DNA of 64,000 bases from Lachnospiraceae bacterium (GCA_030523275.1 JAUNIX010000002.1:94598-158597), one strand, 5' to 3'. Positions 17,592-27,154 are shown, counted from the stretch's first letter. Numbers and translations: made by a program. Notes: generated by a model from the sequence alone, not told the origin.

Positions 17592-17631
17592 ACACTGCTA
17601 CAGGTTAAAATAATATAACCTGTAGCAGTGT
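17592..17631 (-). terminator. Intrinsic terminator after the ANTAR regulator gene
   Basis: A perfect 16-bp stem (ACACTGCTACAGGTTA with its complement) around an eight-base loop, followed on the minus strand by TTTTTTT that belongs to the dispersed palindrome. Confidence 0.85.
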
Positions 17632-17644
17632 TTCAATTGATGTA

Positions 17645-18190
17645 TCAGTAACTATCAAGAATAATATTCGCAGTGTCTACCATATTCATACCACTGTCCA
17701 TACTTCGTTTTTGAAGATATTCATGTGCCTGTGCTTCTGTCAGACCGCTATTTTGCATCAACAATGATTTTGCACTTTCAATAATAGCCTTTTCTTCCGG
17801 CGAACGCTCAAATAATTTTCGTCTCCGTCTTTTCTTTCGCTTTTCAATGTTTGATAAGATACTCTGAACATGATCCACTAAATCATAAATCTTTATCGGC
17901 ATGGGAAGACAGACAATATTATCATTTAGAACCTCTTCCTGATGGGTTCTTGATGTAATAACGAGCATTTCGAAGTTTTCTGGAAGATAAGTATATAATT
18001 CGTGATACATCATCATATCCGCATATTTATAACCACAAACAATCAATCCATCTTCCAAATCTTCAATTCGACCAATCACCTGATTGCCAGTAGTGCAAAC
18101 CGCAGTCACTTCAATTCCGCTTCGTACTAAGACATTTCGAATATTCCTAGCATCACTCGGTTTTGGAAATAGTACGATAATACCGACCAC
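17645..18190 (-). CDS. ANTAR-domain response regulator
   Basis: Cytoplasmic regulator that binds RNA hairpins and prevents transcription termination. The N-terminal half is receiver-like (IIVLFPKPSDARNIRNVL, CGYKYADMM) but lacks the acidic triad of phosphorylated receivers, so it is probably a pseudo-receiver. After a basic linker (KRKKRRRRKLF) the C-terminal ANTAR domain runs from about 125 to the end, with AIIESAKSLLMQNSGLTEAQAHEYLQKRSM-type helices. GTG start, GGAGGTG upstream. It follows glnA by 24 bases. Nitrogen-related antitermination is the usual role in clostridia; the Amt leader at 44.3 kb is a candidate target. Confidence 0.88.
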   Translation of the reverse strand: MVGIIVLFPKPSDARNIRNVLVRSGIEVTAVCTTGNQVIGRIEDLEDGLIVCGYKYADMMMYHELYTYLPENFEMLVITSRTHQEEVLNDNIVCLPMPIKIYDLVDHVQSILSNIEKRKKRRRRKLFERSPEEKAIIESAKSLLMQNSGLTEAQAHEYLQKRSMDSGMNMVDTANIILDSY

Positions 18191-18214
18191 GTTTTCACCT
18201 CCATTTGGAAGAAC

Positions 18215-19546
18215 TTAAATTTTATACAAATATTCATTAATTTCCCAATCTGTGACCTGACTCTGATACGAATGCAATTCGGCTCTCTTGGCACTGATAT
18301 ATTTATTGAATATGTGCTCACCAAGAACTTCTCTCATAAAGTCAGATTGACGAAATTCTCGAATTGATTCTCTCATGTCTCTTGGCAGAGATCGAATACC
18401 CATATCACGTTTTTCTTCACTTGTCATTTCATACATATTACGCACCATATGTGGAGCCGGTTCTAATTTTTCCTCAATCCCGGCAAGCCCTGCCGCTAAA
18501 CATATAGCAAGCACAAGGTACGGATTTGATGCAGCATCCGGAGAACGAAATTCTAATCTGGTTCCTACTCCTCTGGCTGCTGGAATCCGAATCAGAGGAC
18601 TTCTGTTACTTGTTGACCAAGTTACATCGATTGGTGCTTCATAACCAGGTACTAAACGTTTATAAGAATTGATCAATGGATTCGTGATCAATGCCATTTC
18701 TGGTGCATATTTTAAAATTCCGGCAAGGAAATGGTATCCTGTATCACTAATTCCTAAATGTCCCTTTGAATCGGCAAAAATATTTCTTCCATTTTGCCAT
18801 AATGACATATTAATGTGCATACCAGAACCATCAACATCAGTTATTGGTTTTGGCATAAAGCTAGCATATAAACCATGTCGTTTTGCAATAGATTTTACAA
18901 CAAATTTAAATGTCATGATGTTATCCGCTGTCTTTAATGCATTCGTATATTTAAAATCAATTTCATGTTGTGCCGGAGCTACTTCATGGTGAGAAGCTTC
19001 AATCTCAAATCCCATATCTTCTAAAGTCAATACGATATCCCGGCGAGCATTTTCACCCAAATCCAATGGTGCCACATCGAAATAGCCTGCCTTTTCATGA
19101 GTCACTGTCGTTGGTCTACCCTCTTCATCTGTATGGAACAAAAAGAATTCACACTCTGGTCCAACACAAAAATTATAGCCCATTTTCACTGCTTTTCTAA
19201 GAACACGTTTTAACACACCTCTTGGATCTCCTTCAAACGGCACACCATCTGGTCGATAAATATCACAGATTAATCGCGCAACATTTCCATGTGCTGATCT
19301 CCATGTAAATATGGTAAATGTATCTAAATCCGGATATAAATACATATCTGATTCATCTATGCGAACGAACCCGTCAACAGACGAACCATCGAACATACAT
19401 TTATTATCCAAGGCTTTTTCTAATTGTCTGGCTGTAATTGCAACATTTTTGAGTGTTCCAAATACATCAGTAAACTGAAGGCGAATAAATTCAACATTAT
19501 TTTCTTCTACAAGACGCATAATGTCCTGTTTTGTATAATGAGACAT
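18215..19546 (-). CDS. glnA: Glutamine synthetase type I
   Basis: ATP-dependent synthesis of glutamine from glutamate and ammonia. The 443-residue length and absence of the adenylylation-loop insert match the short GSI-alpha class of Firmicutes. Motifs: MFDGSSVDGF, VGPECEFFLF, HHEVAPAQHEIDF, DGSGMHINMS, and NRSPLIRIPAARG near the C-terminal third. ATG at 19546 (MSHYTKQD) follows AAAGGAG; an upstream extension lacks a ribosome site. Operon with the ANTAR gene, 73 bases after carB. Confidence 0.96.
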   Translation of the reverse strand: MSHYTKQDIMRLVEENNVEFIRLQFTDVFGTLKNVAITARQLEKALDNKCMFDGSSVDGFVRIDESDMYLYPDLDTFTIFTWRSAHGNVARLICDIYRPDGVPFEGDPRGVLKRVLRKAVKMGYNFCVGPECEFFLFHTDEEGRPTTVTHEKAGYFDVAPLDLGENARRDIVLTLEDMGFEIEASHHEVAPAQHEIDFKYTNALKTADNIMTFKFVVKSIAKRHGLYASFMPKPITDVDGSGMHINMSLWQNGRNIFADSKGHLGISDTGYHFLAGILKYAPEMALITNPLINSYKRLVPGYEAPIDVTWSTSNRSPLIRIPAARGVGTRLEFRSPDAASNPYLVLAICLAAGLAGIEEKLEPAPHMVRNMYEMTSEEKRDMGIRSLPRDMRESIREFRQSDFMREVLGEHIFNKYISAKRAELHSYQSQVTDWEINEYLYKI

Positions 19547-19572
19547 GACAAAACTCCTTTCTCTAATATAAC

Positions 19573-19604
19573 AATATCGAATGAGATTTCTCCCATTCGA
19601 TATT
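19573..19604 (-). promoter_or_regulatory. Hairpin between carB and glnA
   Basis: An 11-bp perfect stem AATATCGAATG with its complement; the loop can extend pairing by GAG/CTC. The following minus-strand bases (GTTATATTAG) are not a U-run, so this is not a good terminator. It sits 27 bases from the glnA start and may be a weak terminator, a processing site or an operator. Confidence 0.4.
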
Positions 19605-19619
19605 ATCATACATTAATTT

Positions 19620-22600
19620 TTAAATTGTTGCAATATCAATCAAAGTTAACTGCTCTTTATTTGCTGTTTCTAAACTGGTCAAAAGTGCATTTGCTGTATC
19701 AAGAGATGTCAAACAAGTCACTCCAGTTTCAATTGCATTTCTTCGAATCAAGAAACCATCACGACTCTTTCCTACTCCCTGAGATGGAGTATCAATGATC
19801 AAATCGATTTCATGACTTAAAATCAAATCTAATAAGTTTGGTGATTCACCTTCAATTTTATTAATATATTTTGCTGGCACACCATGCTCATTTAAAACAC
19901 GACATGTGTTCTTGGTAGAATAAATGATATATCCAAGTGCAGTAAATCGTTTTCCAACTTCAATCGCATCTAATTTATCAGAATCTTTCACCGTTAAGAT
20001 CATCTTCTTATGTTTTGGTAAATCGACACCATTTCCTAAGAATGCTTTGTATAATGCTTCGTTATAGTCTTTCGAAATACCAAGACATTCTCCCGTTGAT
20101 TTCATTTCCGGTCCTAAGCTGATTTCTGCTCCGCGAAGCTTTTCAAAAGAGAATACCGGCATTTTTACTGCGAAATATTCGGATTCTTTTTGTAACCCTG
20201 GTTCATATCCAAGATCACGAATTTTTGCTCCTACGATTACCTGGGAAGCCAGATCAACGATTGGAATACCCGTTACTTTACTAATATAAGGAACGGTACG
20301 GCTGGAACGAGGATTTACCTCAATAACATACACTTCCTCTTGGTATACAATAAACTGAATATTGATCAATCCAATCACATGCAATGATTTTGCTAATTTT
20401 CTTGTATAATCTTCGATTACACGTTTTAATTTTGGTGAAATATTTAATGATGGATATACAGAAATACTATCTCCAGAATGGATACCGGCTCTCTCAATAT
20501 GTTCCATAATACCCGGAATCAAAATATCAGTACCATCGCATACCGCATCTACTTCCACTTCTCGTCCCATTAAATATTGGTCAACCAAAATTGGATGATC
20601 CTGGTGCTGACGATTAATGATGCCAAGATATTGGATGATATCCTCATCGGATACGGCAATCTGCATTCCCTGACCACCTAATACATAAGAAGGTCTTACT
20701 AATACCGGATAACCAAGGTCATGTGCAGCATCCAAAGCTTCTTCTACAGTAAATACTGTTGTTCCTCTTGGACGAGGGATACAACATTCTTCCAAAATTT
20801 CATCAAATAACTCTCTATCTTCTGCTGCATCAACATTTTCTGCGCTCGTTCCCAAAATCGGAACACCCATCTGTTTCAAACTTTCTGTTAATTTAATCGC
20901 TGTTTGTCCACCAAACTGTACCACTGCACCATCTGGTTTTTCCAGATTGACAATGTTTTCCACATCCTCAGCAGTCAATGGTTCAAAATATAATTTATCT
21001 GCAATATCAAAGTCTGTGGATACCGTTTCTGGATTGTTATTTACAATAATTGTCTCATAACCAGAATTCTTTAATGCCCAAACACTGTGTACGGAACAAT
21101 AATCAAATTCAATTCCCTGTCCAATACGAATTGGTCCAGAACCGAGTACCATAACTTTCTTTTTATCATGAGCAGCTTCCACTTCATTTTCACCATCAAA
21201 GCAAGAATAATAATATGGTGTCATTGCCGCAAATTCTGCCGCACAGGTATCTACGATTTTATATGACGCTGTAATTCCATTTTCTTTTCTCATCGCCTTG
21301 ATTTCTTCGACCGTCTTTCCAGTAAATCTTGCAATGATGTGATCTGGGAATTCCAGACGTTTTGCTTCTTTTAATAACGCAACATCTAATTCTTCTGCAT
21401 CACGAAGTTTCTGTTCCATTTCAACCAAAATCGCAATTTTATCAAGGAACCATAAATCAATCTTCGTAACTTCATTGATTTTTTCTAAAGCTACCCCTCT
21501 ACGAATACATTCAGCAACAACAAAAATTCTCTGATCGTCTACTTTTTCCAATTCTTTTTCTAATTCTGCATCCGTAAATGTTTTGTATGGTCCATGATCT
21601 AAACTGTCAACATTTTGTTCCAGAGAACGAATCGCTTTCATTAAGGCTCCCTCAAAGTTCGTACAGATACTCATAACTTCTCCGGTAGCCTTCATCTGTG
21701 TTGTCAATGTTCTTTGTGCCTGAATAAATTTATCGAATGGCAATCTTGGAATTTTAACGACGCAATAGTCAAGCATTGGCTCAAAACTTGCATATGTTTT
21801 TCCAGTAACTGCATTCAAAATTTCATCCAAATGATATCCAAGAGCAATCTTAGCCGTTACCTTTGCAATTGGATAACCCGTTGCCTTAGATGCTAATGCG
21901 GAAGAACGGCTTACACGAGGATTTACTTCAATAACACAATATTCAAATGAATCAGGATTTAATGCATACTGTACATTACATCCACCTTCTACATTTAGCT
22001 CAGAAATAATTTTCAATGCAGATGTACGAAGCATCTGATATTCTTTATCTCCTAATGTCTGAGATGGAGCTACTACGATACTGTCACCAGTATGAACACC
22101 AACTGGATCTAAGTTTTCCATGTTACATACAGTGATACAAGTTCCGTTTGCATCACGCATTACTTCGTACTCGATTTCCTTCCATCCGGCAATACATCTT
22201 TCAACCAATACTTCATTTACACGGCTAAGACGCAGACCATTTTCCAAAATAGAGATAAATTCTTCTTCGTTATCTGCAATTCCACCGCCACTTCCTCCTA
22301 ATGTATAAGCAGGACGAAGTACAACCGGGTAACCGATAATCTCAACAAATTTTAATCCATCTTCGACATTATTTACTACCTGACTTGGAGCAATCGGTTC
22401 CCCGATTTTTTCCATTGTATCTTTAAATTCCTGTCTATCTTCTGCTTTTTTGATCGTCTTTGCAGATGTACCGATCAGGCGGACATTCTGTTCTTTCAAA
22501 AATCCACACTCTTCTAATTCCATCGCAATATTTAATGCGTTCTGACCTCCAAGAGTCGGTAACACACTGTCTGGACTTTCTTTTATGATTAATTTCTTAA

Positions 22601-22820
22601 CAACTTCTACTGTTAATGGTTCAATATAAACCTTATCTGCAATGTTTTTATCAGTCATGATCGTTGCCGGATTGGAGTTTACGAGTACAACCTCGATTCC
22701 CTCTTCCTTTAAGGAACGACAAGCCTGTGTTCCAGCATAATCAAACTCTGCTGCCTGTCCAATAACAATCGGACCAGAACCAATTACCAATACTTTTTTA
22801 ATATTATTATCTTTTGGCAT
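19620..22820 (-). CDS. carB: Carbamoyl-phosphate synthase large subunit
   Basis: Makes carbamoyl phosphate from bicarbonate, ATP and ammonia supplied by CarA, for pyrimidine and arginine synthesis. The 1066 residues hold two homologous ATP-grasp halves (KKVLVIGSGPIVIGQAAEFD at the start, KKVMVLGSGPIRIGQGIEFD near 555), each with GGQ motifs (PTLGGQNALN; VQFGGQTAIK) and PRPRGTTVF-type linker, and a C-terminal MGS-like allosteric domain. Its ATG overlaps the carA stop by one base. Confidence 0.98.
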   Translation of the reverse strand: MPKDNNIKKVLVIGSGPIVIGQAAEFDYAGTQACRSLKEEGIEVVLVNSNPATIMTDKNIADKVYIEPLTVEVVKKLIIKESPDSVLPTLGGQNALNIAMELEECGFLKEQNVRLIGTSAKTIKKAEDRQEFKDTMEKIGEPIAPSQVVNNVEDGLKFVEIIGYPVVLRPAYTLGGSGGGIADNEEEFISILENGLRLSRVNEVLVERCIAGWKEIEYEVMRDANGTCITVCNMENLDPVGVHTGDSIVVAPSQTLGDKEYQMLRTSALKIISELNVEGGCNVQYALNPDSFEYCVIEVNPRVSRSSALASKATGYPIAKVTAKIALGYHLDEILNAVTGKTYASFEPMLDYCVVKIPRLPFDKFIQAQRTLTTQMKATGEVMSICTNFEGALMKAIRSLEQNVDSLDHGPYKTFTDAELEKELEKVDDQRIFVVAECIRRGVALEKINEVTKIDLWFLDKIAILVEMEQKLRDAEELDVALLKEAKRLEFPDHIIARFTGKTVEEIKAMRKENGITASYKIVDTCAAEFAAMTPYYYSCFDGENEVEAAHDKKKVMVLGSGPIRIGQGIEFDYCSVHSVWALKNSGYETIIVNNNPETVSTDFDIADKLYFEPLTAEDVENIVNLEKPDGAVVQFGGQTAIKLTESLKQMGVPILGTSAENVDAAEDRELFDEILEECCIPRPRGTTVFTVEEALDAAHDLGYPVLVRPSYVLGGQGMQIAVSDEDIIQYLGIINRQHQDHPILVDQYLMGREVEVDAVCDGTDILIPGIMEHIERAGIHSGDSISVYPSLNISPKLKRVIEDYTRKLAKSLHVIGLINIQFIVYQEEVYVIEVNPRSSRTVPYISKVTGIPIVDLASQVIVGAKIRDLGYEPGLQKESEYFAVKMPVFSFEKLRGAEISLGPEMKSTGECLGISKDYNEALYKAFLGNGVDLPKHKKMILTVKDSDKLDAIEVGKRFTALGYIIYSTKNTCRVLNEHGVPAKYINKIEGESPNLLDLILSHEIDLIIDTPSQGVGKSRDGFLIRRNAIETGVTCLTSLDTANALLTSLETANKEQLTLIDIATI

Positions 22821-23893
22821 TATTCAGACACCTCCATCATATCCATAAATACATCAAATAAGAAGTTTGAATCAACCGGTCCCGGACAAGCTTCCGGATG
22901 GAACTGAACCGTCAAAATATTCTTATTCAGGTAATGAAGACCTTCCACTGTTTTATCATTGACATTGATAAATGCCACCTCGGCAATGTTACGATCAATA
23001 CTGCCTTCTTTCACTACATATCCATGATTTTGGGAAGAAATATAAACCTTTCCAGTTTTTAAATCTTTTACCGGATGATTTCCTCCACGATGTCCATATT
23101 TCATTTTTTCTGTATCTCCACCATTTGCCAATGCCATCAACTGATGTCCTAAACAAATTGCAAAAATTGGGACCTCACTATTGTATAATTTTTTTAATTC
23201 CTCGATCACAGCGACACATTCTTTTGGATCTCCAGGTCCATTTGATAGCATGATTCCATCTGGATTTGCAGCTAAAATCGTTTCCGCTTTTGTATCTGCA
23301 GGATACACTGTCACATCGCATCCTCTTTGCACTAAATTCTGCTCAATGTTATTTTTTGTACCTAAGTCTAACAAAGCAACTTTATACCCATTACCAACAT
23401 AATGTCTTGTCTCTTTACAAGTCACTGTTTTTACCGCATCTGTCACTCGGTATTCTCTAATTTTCTTTTGGGCTTCCTCGATATCAAAATTCTCGTTTGT
23501 GGTAAGCATACCATTCATCGTACCTTTTTCACGAAGAATTTTCGTAAGGGCACGGGTATCAATTCCATAAATACCAGGAACATCTTGATCTTTTAAGAAG
23601 GAATCAAGACTTCCTTCTTTACGGAAATTGCTCGCCAGTCTGGAAACCTCTCGAACAATAAATGCTGTCGGCCATGCTCGAGTTGATTCCATATCCTCAT
23701 AGCAAATGCCATAATTACCAATTAATGGATATGTCATAACAACTCCCTGTCCCTGATAAGATGGGTCTGTCAGCACCTCCAAATAACCTGTCATAGAAGT
23801 ATTAAATACAACTTCACACACTACCTCTTTGACAGCACCAAAGCTCTGGCCCTCAAAAATCTGACCGTCTTCCAGAATCAAAAACGCCTTCAT
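22820..23893 (-). CDS. carA: Carbamoyl-phosphate synthase small (glutaminase) subunit
   Basis: Glutamine amidotransferase that feeds ammonia to CarB. N-terminal CPSase small-chain domain (FNTSMTGYLEVLTDPSY) then class I GATase with nucleophile cysteine in PIFAICLGHQLMA and the His-Glu pair in VQFHPEACPGP. 357 residues, full length. AGGTGAC precedes the ATG. A strong promoter and about 160-base leader lie upstream. Confidence 0.97.
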   Translation of the reverse strand: MKAFLILEDGQIFEGQSFGAVKEVVCEVVFNTSMTGYLEVLTDPSYQGQGVVMTYPLIGNYGICYEDMESTRAWPTAFIVREVSRLASNFRKEGSLDSFLKDQDVPGIYGIDTRALTKILREKGTMNGMLTTNENFDIEEAQKKIREYRVTDAVKTVTCKETRHYVGNGYKVALLDLGTKNNIEQNLVQRGCDVTVYPADTKAETILAANPDGIMLSNGPGDPKECVAVIEELKKLYNSEVPIFAICLGHQLMALANGGDTEKMKYGHRGGNHPVKDLKTGKVYISSQNHGYVVKEGSIDRNIAEVAFINVNDKTVEGLHYLNKNILTVQFHPEACPGPVDSNFLFDVFMDMMEVSE

Positions 23894-24053
23894 TGTGTCA
23901 CCTGTCCTTTCTATATGAAAAAGCTCAAAAAAAAAGAAGCATCAATATTTAGGAAATTAGGAAATAGTAACCTAAGCGTTATCACTATTTTGCAAAAAAT
24001 ACATAATAACACAATTGTCCTAATGAGCTCTTTTTTTACCTTCTAGCTAAATT
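23894..24053 (-). other. Untranslated carAB leader
   Basis: About 160 bases between the predicted start site and carA. On the minus strand it contains AAAAAAAGAGCTC near the 5' end and a T9 run followed by GAGC near the 3' end, and a TTAGG/CCTAA hairpin between them. Alternative pairings are possible, but I see no PyrR consensus or other known riboswitch. Confidence 0.4.
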
Positions 24054-24059
24054 GTAAAG

Positions 24060-24088
24060 ATAATAACACATCAGTTAAAAAATTGCAA
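24060..24088 (-). promoter_or_regulatory. SigA-type promoter of carAB
   Basis: TTGCAA (24083-24088), 17-bp spacer, TATTAT (24060-24065) on the minus strand, downstream of queH. Confidence 0.65.
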
Positions 24089-24106
24089 CCTATTTTTAAT
24101 ATTTTT

Positions 24107-24784
24107 TTACGAATCCTGTGATTTCTTTGCACTCTTTTGTCGCTCACGTTCTTTTTTCGAATACACACATCCGCAGTAATCCTGCCGATATAAATCATAT
24201 TCTTTCGACAATTCAATTGATCTTTTATATCCATTTCTTTTTTTGAAATCAGAGGGCAAATGCTTGATATGAAATTCCTGTGATAAACGTTCTCCAATTT
24301 CATTAATCCATTGCGCATTTTTCATCGGACTAATGGAAAGGGTAGTGGTAAAATAATCTGCTCCTGCCTCTACTGCTTTTATCGCCGCTTCCCGCATACG
24401 CTGTTCATAGCAATGATAGCAACGCTCTCCTCTTTCTGGCAATTCTTCCATCCCTTTTGCCATCTGATAAAAAACTTCCGGCTGATAATCGCCTTCTACA
24501 AAAGTAATTGGATACTTGTAGTTATCTTTGCTTTCTCTGATCAATCTCTGAATCTCATTGACCCGATATCGATATTCAGACTCTGGTGAAATATTAGGAT
24601 TGTAAAAAAACACTGTAATTTCAAAATATTGCGCCAAATATTCTAGTACATAACTACTACATGGGGCGCAACAACTATGCAAAAATAATTTCTGTGGTCT
24701 GTCCATCGTATCTAATATCTGATCTAATTCTTTTTGATAATTACGCTTCATCATTTCTCTGACGCCAATGGGAGTGTCTCCCAT
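24107..24784 (-). CDS. queH: Epoxyqueuosine reductase QueH
   Basis: Last step of queuosine tRNA modification, reducing epoxyqueuosine to queuosine; QueH is the non-cobalamin alternative to QueG. The iron-sulfur and metal cysteines are seen in LHSCCAPCSSYV, ERCYHCYEQRM and DYCGCVYSKKE, all diagnostic. 225 residues. The chosen ATG lies inside the 3' end of the upstream foldase gene and has a perfect AGGAGG four bases before it, so the 34-base overlap is probably real and couples translation. Confidence 0.94.
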   Translation of the reverse strand: MGDTPIGVREMMKRNYQKELDQILDTMDRPQKLFLHSCCAPCSSYVLEYLAQYFEITVFFYNPNISPESEYRYRVNEIQRLIRESKDNYKYPITFVEGDYQPEVFYQMAKGMEELPERGERCYHCYEQRMREAAIKAVEAGADYFTTTLSISPMKNAQWINEIGERLSQEFHIKHLPSDFKKRNGYKRSIELSKEYDLYRQDYCGCVYSKKERERQKSAKKSQDS

Positions 24785-25752
24785 AAATCCTCCTCTATTT
24801 TCATGCGGTATTCATCTTTATATTTCTCTTCATAATATTTTTCAAATATCTCTCGCTTTTGTTTTTCAACAGCCTGTTCCTTTGCAGCTTGCATTTTCTC
24901 CGTATCCACTTTATGAACCATTCGAATAATTACATATCCTTGATCCATCGTAAGAACCTCGCTTGTTTCTCCATCTTTAAGGGCTTTGACTGGTTCCCAT
25001 TGTTTCCCATTCAAATTTGAGGAAAGAAATGTCTGCTCCCCTGCATAATCCAATTTATATTCTTTAGCGACTTCCTCTATTGAAACACCTGTCTGTATTT
25101 CTTTCAATGCTGCATATGCATTTTTCTGTATTTTTTTCTTTGTTGATGTATCGACTTGGATCTGATTCCCCTGTCCATCATTTTCATAAGCCGGAAATAA
25201 AACCCCTTCTATCGTTGTCATCTTAATATTTTTCGTAATAACGAATTCTACTTCTGGCATTTGTTTTGAACAGAGCTTTTCCACTAGCTGCATTTCTTCA
25301 CAATAGGCTGTTACCTTTTCTTCCGTGATTGCATAAGTAATCAAATCTTCATTCGAAAATCTACGCATCAACGACTCTGCTTTTGTCTGACACGCTTCTT
25401 TTTCTTGATCCGTTAATGTTAAATTCTTTTTTTGAGCAATCTGATAGAGTGTTTTTTCGACTTTTATCTCTTGGGCAATATCATCCTTAATATTTTCTTC
25501 ATACGTAATCGGAGTTCCATCTGTATTCGTTCCTGTCTGAGCGTTCCACATATTGCTTCCCCATCTTGATTCAATTTCACTTCTCCAATTCAAAAAATGG
25601 ATCATTACTTCTGATACAGTCAAATCGCAATCTCCAACACGCGCTACAATCGTATCTGCATCAAAAGAAACCTCGTGTCCTCCCATAAACGAGTGTGCCC
25701 ACAAGGCGGCTGATAGGAAAATACTTAATCCGATAGCTGCATATTTACGCAT
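24751..25752 (-). CDS. Secreted SurA/PrsA-like peptidyl-prolyl isomerase or chaperone
   Basis: Exported protein of 333 residues with a signal-type N-terminus (MRKYAAIGLSIFLSAALWA), no lipobox. A helical N-terminal SurA-like domain (about 35-170) is followed by a parvulin-like region (EIQTGVSIEEVAKEY, LKDGETSEVLTMDQGYVIIRM) and a charged helical C-terminus. Probably assists folding of exported proteins outside the membrane. The rotamase region is weakly conserved, so catalytic activity is uncertain. Forms a two-gene unit with queH, with no evident functional link. Confidence 0.7.
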   Translation of the reverse strand: MRKYAAIGLSIFLSAALWAHSFMGGHEVSFDADTIVARVGDCDLTVSEVMIHFLNWRSEIESRWGSNMWNAQTGTNTDGTPITYEENIKDDIAQEIKVEKTLYQIAQKKNLTLTDQEKEACQTKAESLMRRFSNEDLITYAITEEKVTAYCEEMQLVEKLCSKQMPEVEFVITKNIKMTTIEGVLFPAYENDGQGNQIQVDTSTKKKIQKNAYAALKEIQTGVSIEEVAKEYKLDYAGEQTFLSSNLNGKQWEPVKALKDGETSEVLTMDQGYVIIRMVHKVDTEKMQAAKEQAVEKQKREIFEKYYEEKYKDEYRMKIEEDLWETLPLASEK

Positions 25753-25800
25753 AAAATCCTCCCATTTTAGATGAAAAACGACTCTTTACTATGTAACTAT

Positions 25801-25820
25801 ATCACAATTCCTGCAAAAAT
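25801..25820 (-). promoter_or_regulatory. 20-bp motif shared with the CobO-like gene promoter
   Basis: The plus-strand sequence ATCACAATTCCTGCAAAAAT differs at one position from the sequence at 35171-35190. On the minus strand both copies end in the -10 region (here TATAGT) of a gene start. Either a shared regulator site between -35 and -10, or chance in AT-rich DNA. Confidence 0.35.
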
Positions 25821-25845
25821 TGCCGAAGTTTATAAATAGTTTATA

Positions 25846-25872
25846 ACTATTTTCTAATTTTTACATATTCTA
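25846..25872 (+). promoter_or_regulatory. Mother-cell (SigK/SigE-like) promoter of the SleC-like gene
   Basis: AC (25846-25847), 16 bp, then CATATTCTA (25864-25872), which fits the SigK pattern AC-N16/17-CATAnnnTA. This agrees with a spore cortex-lytic product. No SigA promoter is evident nearby. Confidence 0.45.
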
Positions 25873-25900
25873 AATACAAAAGCACTGACAGGAATCAACT

Positions 25901-27154
25901 ATGCCAACAAATCAAAATAATCTGGTTGATCACGGAGAGCTACAGATTCGTGTTAATTCCAGTATTGGAGCTCTACCCGTTGAAAATGCAACCATTGAAA
26001 TTTCTTATACCGGTGATCCAAATTCTACGATTGAATCTGTCAAAACAGATCGAAATGGAGTCACGGATACAATTACCCTTGATACGCCTCCACTTGAGTA
26101 CTCCATGTCTCCAAGTGAGAATCAGCCATACGCTGAATACACATTCCGTGTTTCCGCCCCAGATTTTGAGACAATTACAATTACCGGCGCTGAGCTAATG
26201 TCTGGTGTCAAAGCACTACAGGATGTCAGCATCGCACCTACATTAGCGCAATCAAATCCAATTGATGTATTAACAATAGGACCACACACCCTGTTTGGAG
26301 ACTATCCGCCTAAAATTGCAGAATCAGAAATCAAACCTTTGGATGAATCAGGCGAAATCGTATTGAGTCGTGTCGTAATTCCCGAATATATTATTGTACA
26401 TGACGGTTCGATCAACGATTCAACTGCTTCAAATTATTATGTAAAATATAAGGATTATATTAAAAATGTAGCTTCCTGTGAAATCTATGCAACTTGGCCA
26501 AGATCAACCATCGAAGCCAATGTTCTTGCCATCATGTCATTTACCTTAAACCGTGTATACACGGAATGGTATCGCAATAAAGGCTATGATTTTACAATCA
26601 CATCCTCTACTGCCTATGATCATAAATGGATCAAAGGTAAAAATTCTTTTGATACAATCAATGAAGTGGTAGACCAGATTTTTGCTAATTATCTATCCAG
26701 ACCAAATGTGACACAGCCAATTTTAACGCAATATTGTGATGGTAAAAGGGTGACTTGTAATGGTTGGATGACACAATGGGGCTCGAAATACCTCGGTGAT
26801 CAGGGCTATGCTCCCATTGAGATATTACGTTATTACTATGGAAATGATATGTATATTAATACAGCTGAGCAAATATCCGGCATTCCTGCTTCATGGCCTG
26901 GAAGTAATCTAACGATTGGTTCTTCCGGAGAAAAAGTTCGTCAAATGCAAACACAATTAAACCGTATTGCGGAAGCCTATCCTTCCATGCCTACCATTGC
27001 AGTTGACGGTAGATATGGAGAAGCAACCGCAGCTTCTGTCAGACAATTTCAAAGTATTTTCGGTCTTCCAACTACGGGTGTCGTGGATTATCCTACTTGG
27101 TATAAAATCAGCGAAATCTATGTTGCAGTCAGCCGCATTGCAGAATTACGGTAA
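25901..27154 (+). CDS. SleC-like spore cortex-lytic enzyme with C-terminal peptidoglycan-binding domain
   Basis: 417 residues. An N-terminal beta-rich, carboxypeptidase-regulatory-like domain (about 1-95) precedes a SpoIID/SleC-type lytic domain with ATWPRSTIEANVLAIMSFTLNRV, STAYDHKWIKG and YCDGKRVTCNGWMTQWGSK. The C-terminal domain (about 335-410) is a PG_binding_1 repeat: LTIGSSGEKVRQMQTQLN and VDGRYGEATAASVRQFQ. There is no signal peptide, as expected for proteins made in the mother cell and assembled on the spore. SleC hydrolyses cortex during germination after activation by Csp proteases; a Csp-like gene lies at 47.8 kb. Function is family inference. Confidence 0.75.
   Translation: MPTNQNNLVDHGELQIRVNSSIGALPVENATIEISYTGDPNSTIESVKTDRNGVTDTITLDTPPLEYSMSPSENQPYAEYTFRVSAPDFETITITGAELMSGVKALQDVSIAPTLAQSNPIDVLTIGPHTLFGDYPPKIAESEIKPLDESGEIVLSRVVIPEYIIVHDGSINDSTASNYYVKYKDYIKNVASCEIYATWPRSTIEANVLAIMSFTLNRVYTEWYRNKGYDFTITSSTAYDHKWIKGKNSFDTINEVVDQIFANYLSRPNVTQPILTQYCDGKRVTCNGWMTQWGSKYLGDQGYAPIEILRYYYGNDMYINTAEQISGIPASWPGSNLTIGSSGEKVRQMQTQLNRIAEAYPSMPTIAVDGRYGEATAASVRQFQSIFGLPTTGVVDYPTWYKISEIYVAVSRIAELR

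Noticed and set aside
18669..23596. Several plus-strand frames of 60-107 codons opposite glnA and carAB
   Set aside because: All lie antisense to well-supported genes, lack ribosome sites and are expected shadows of their codon pattern.
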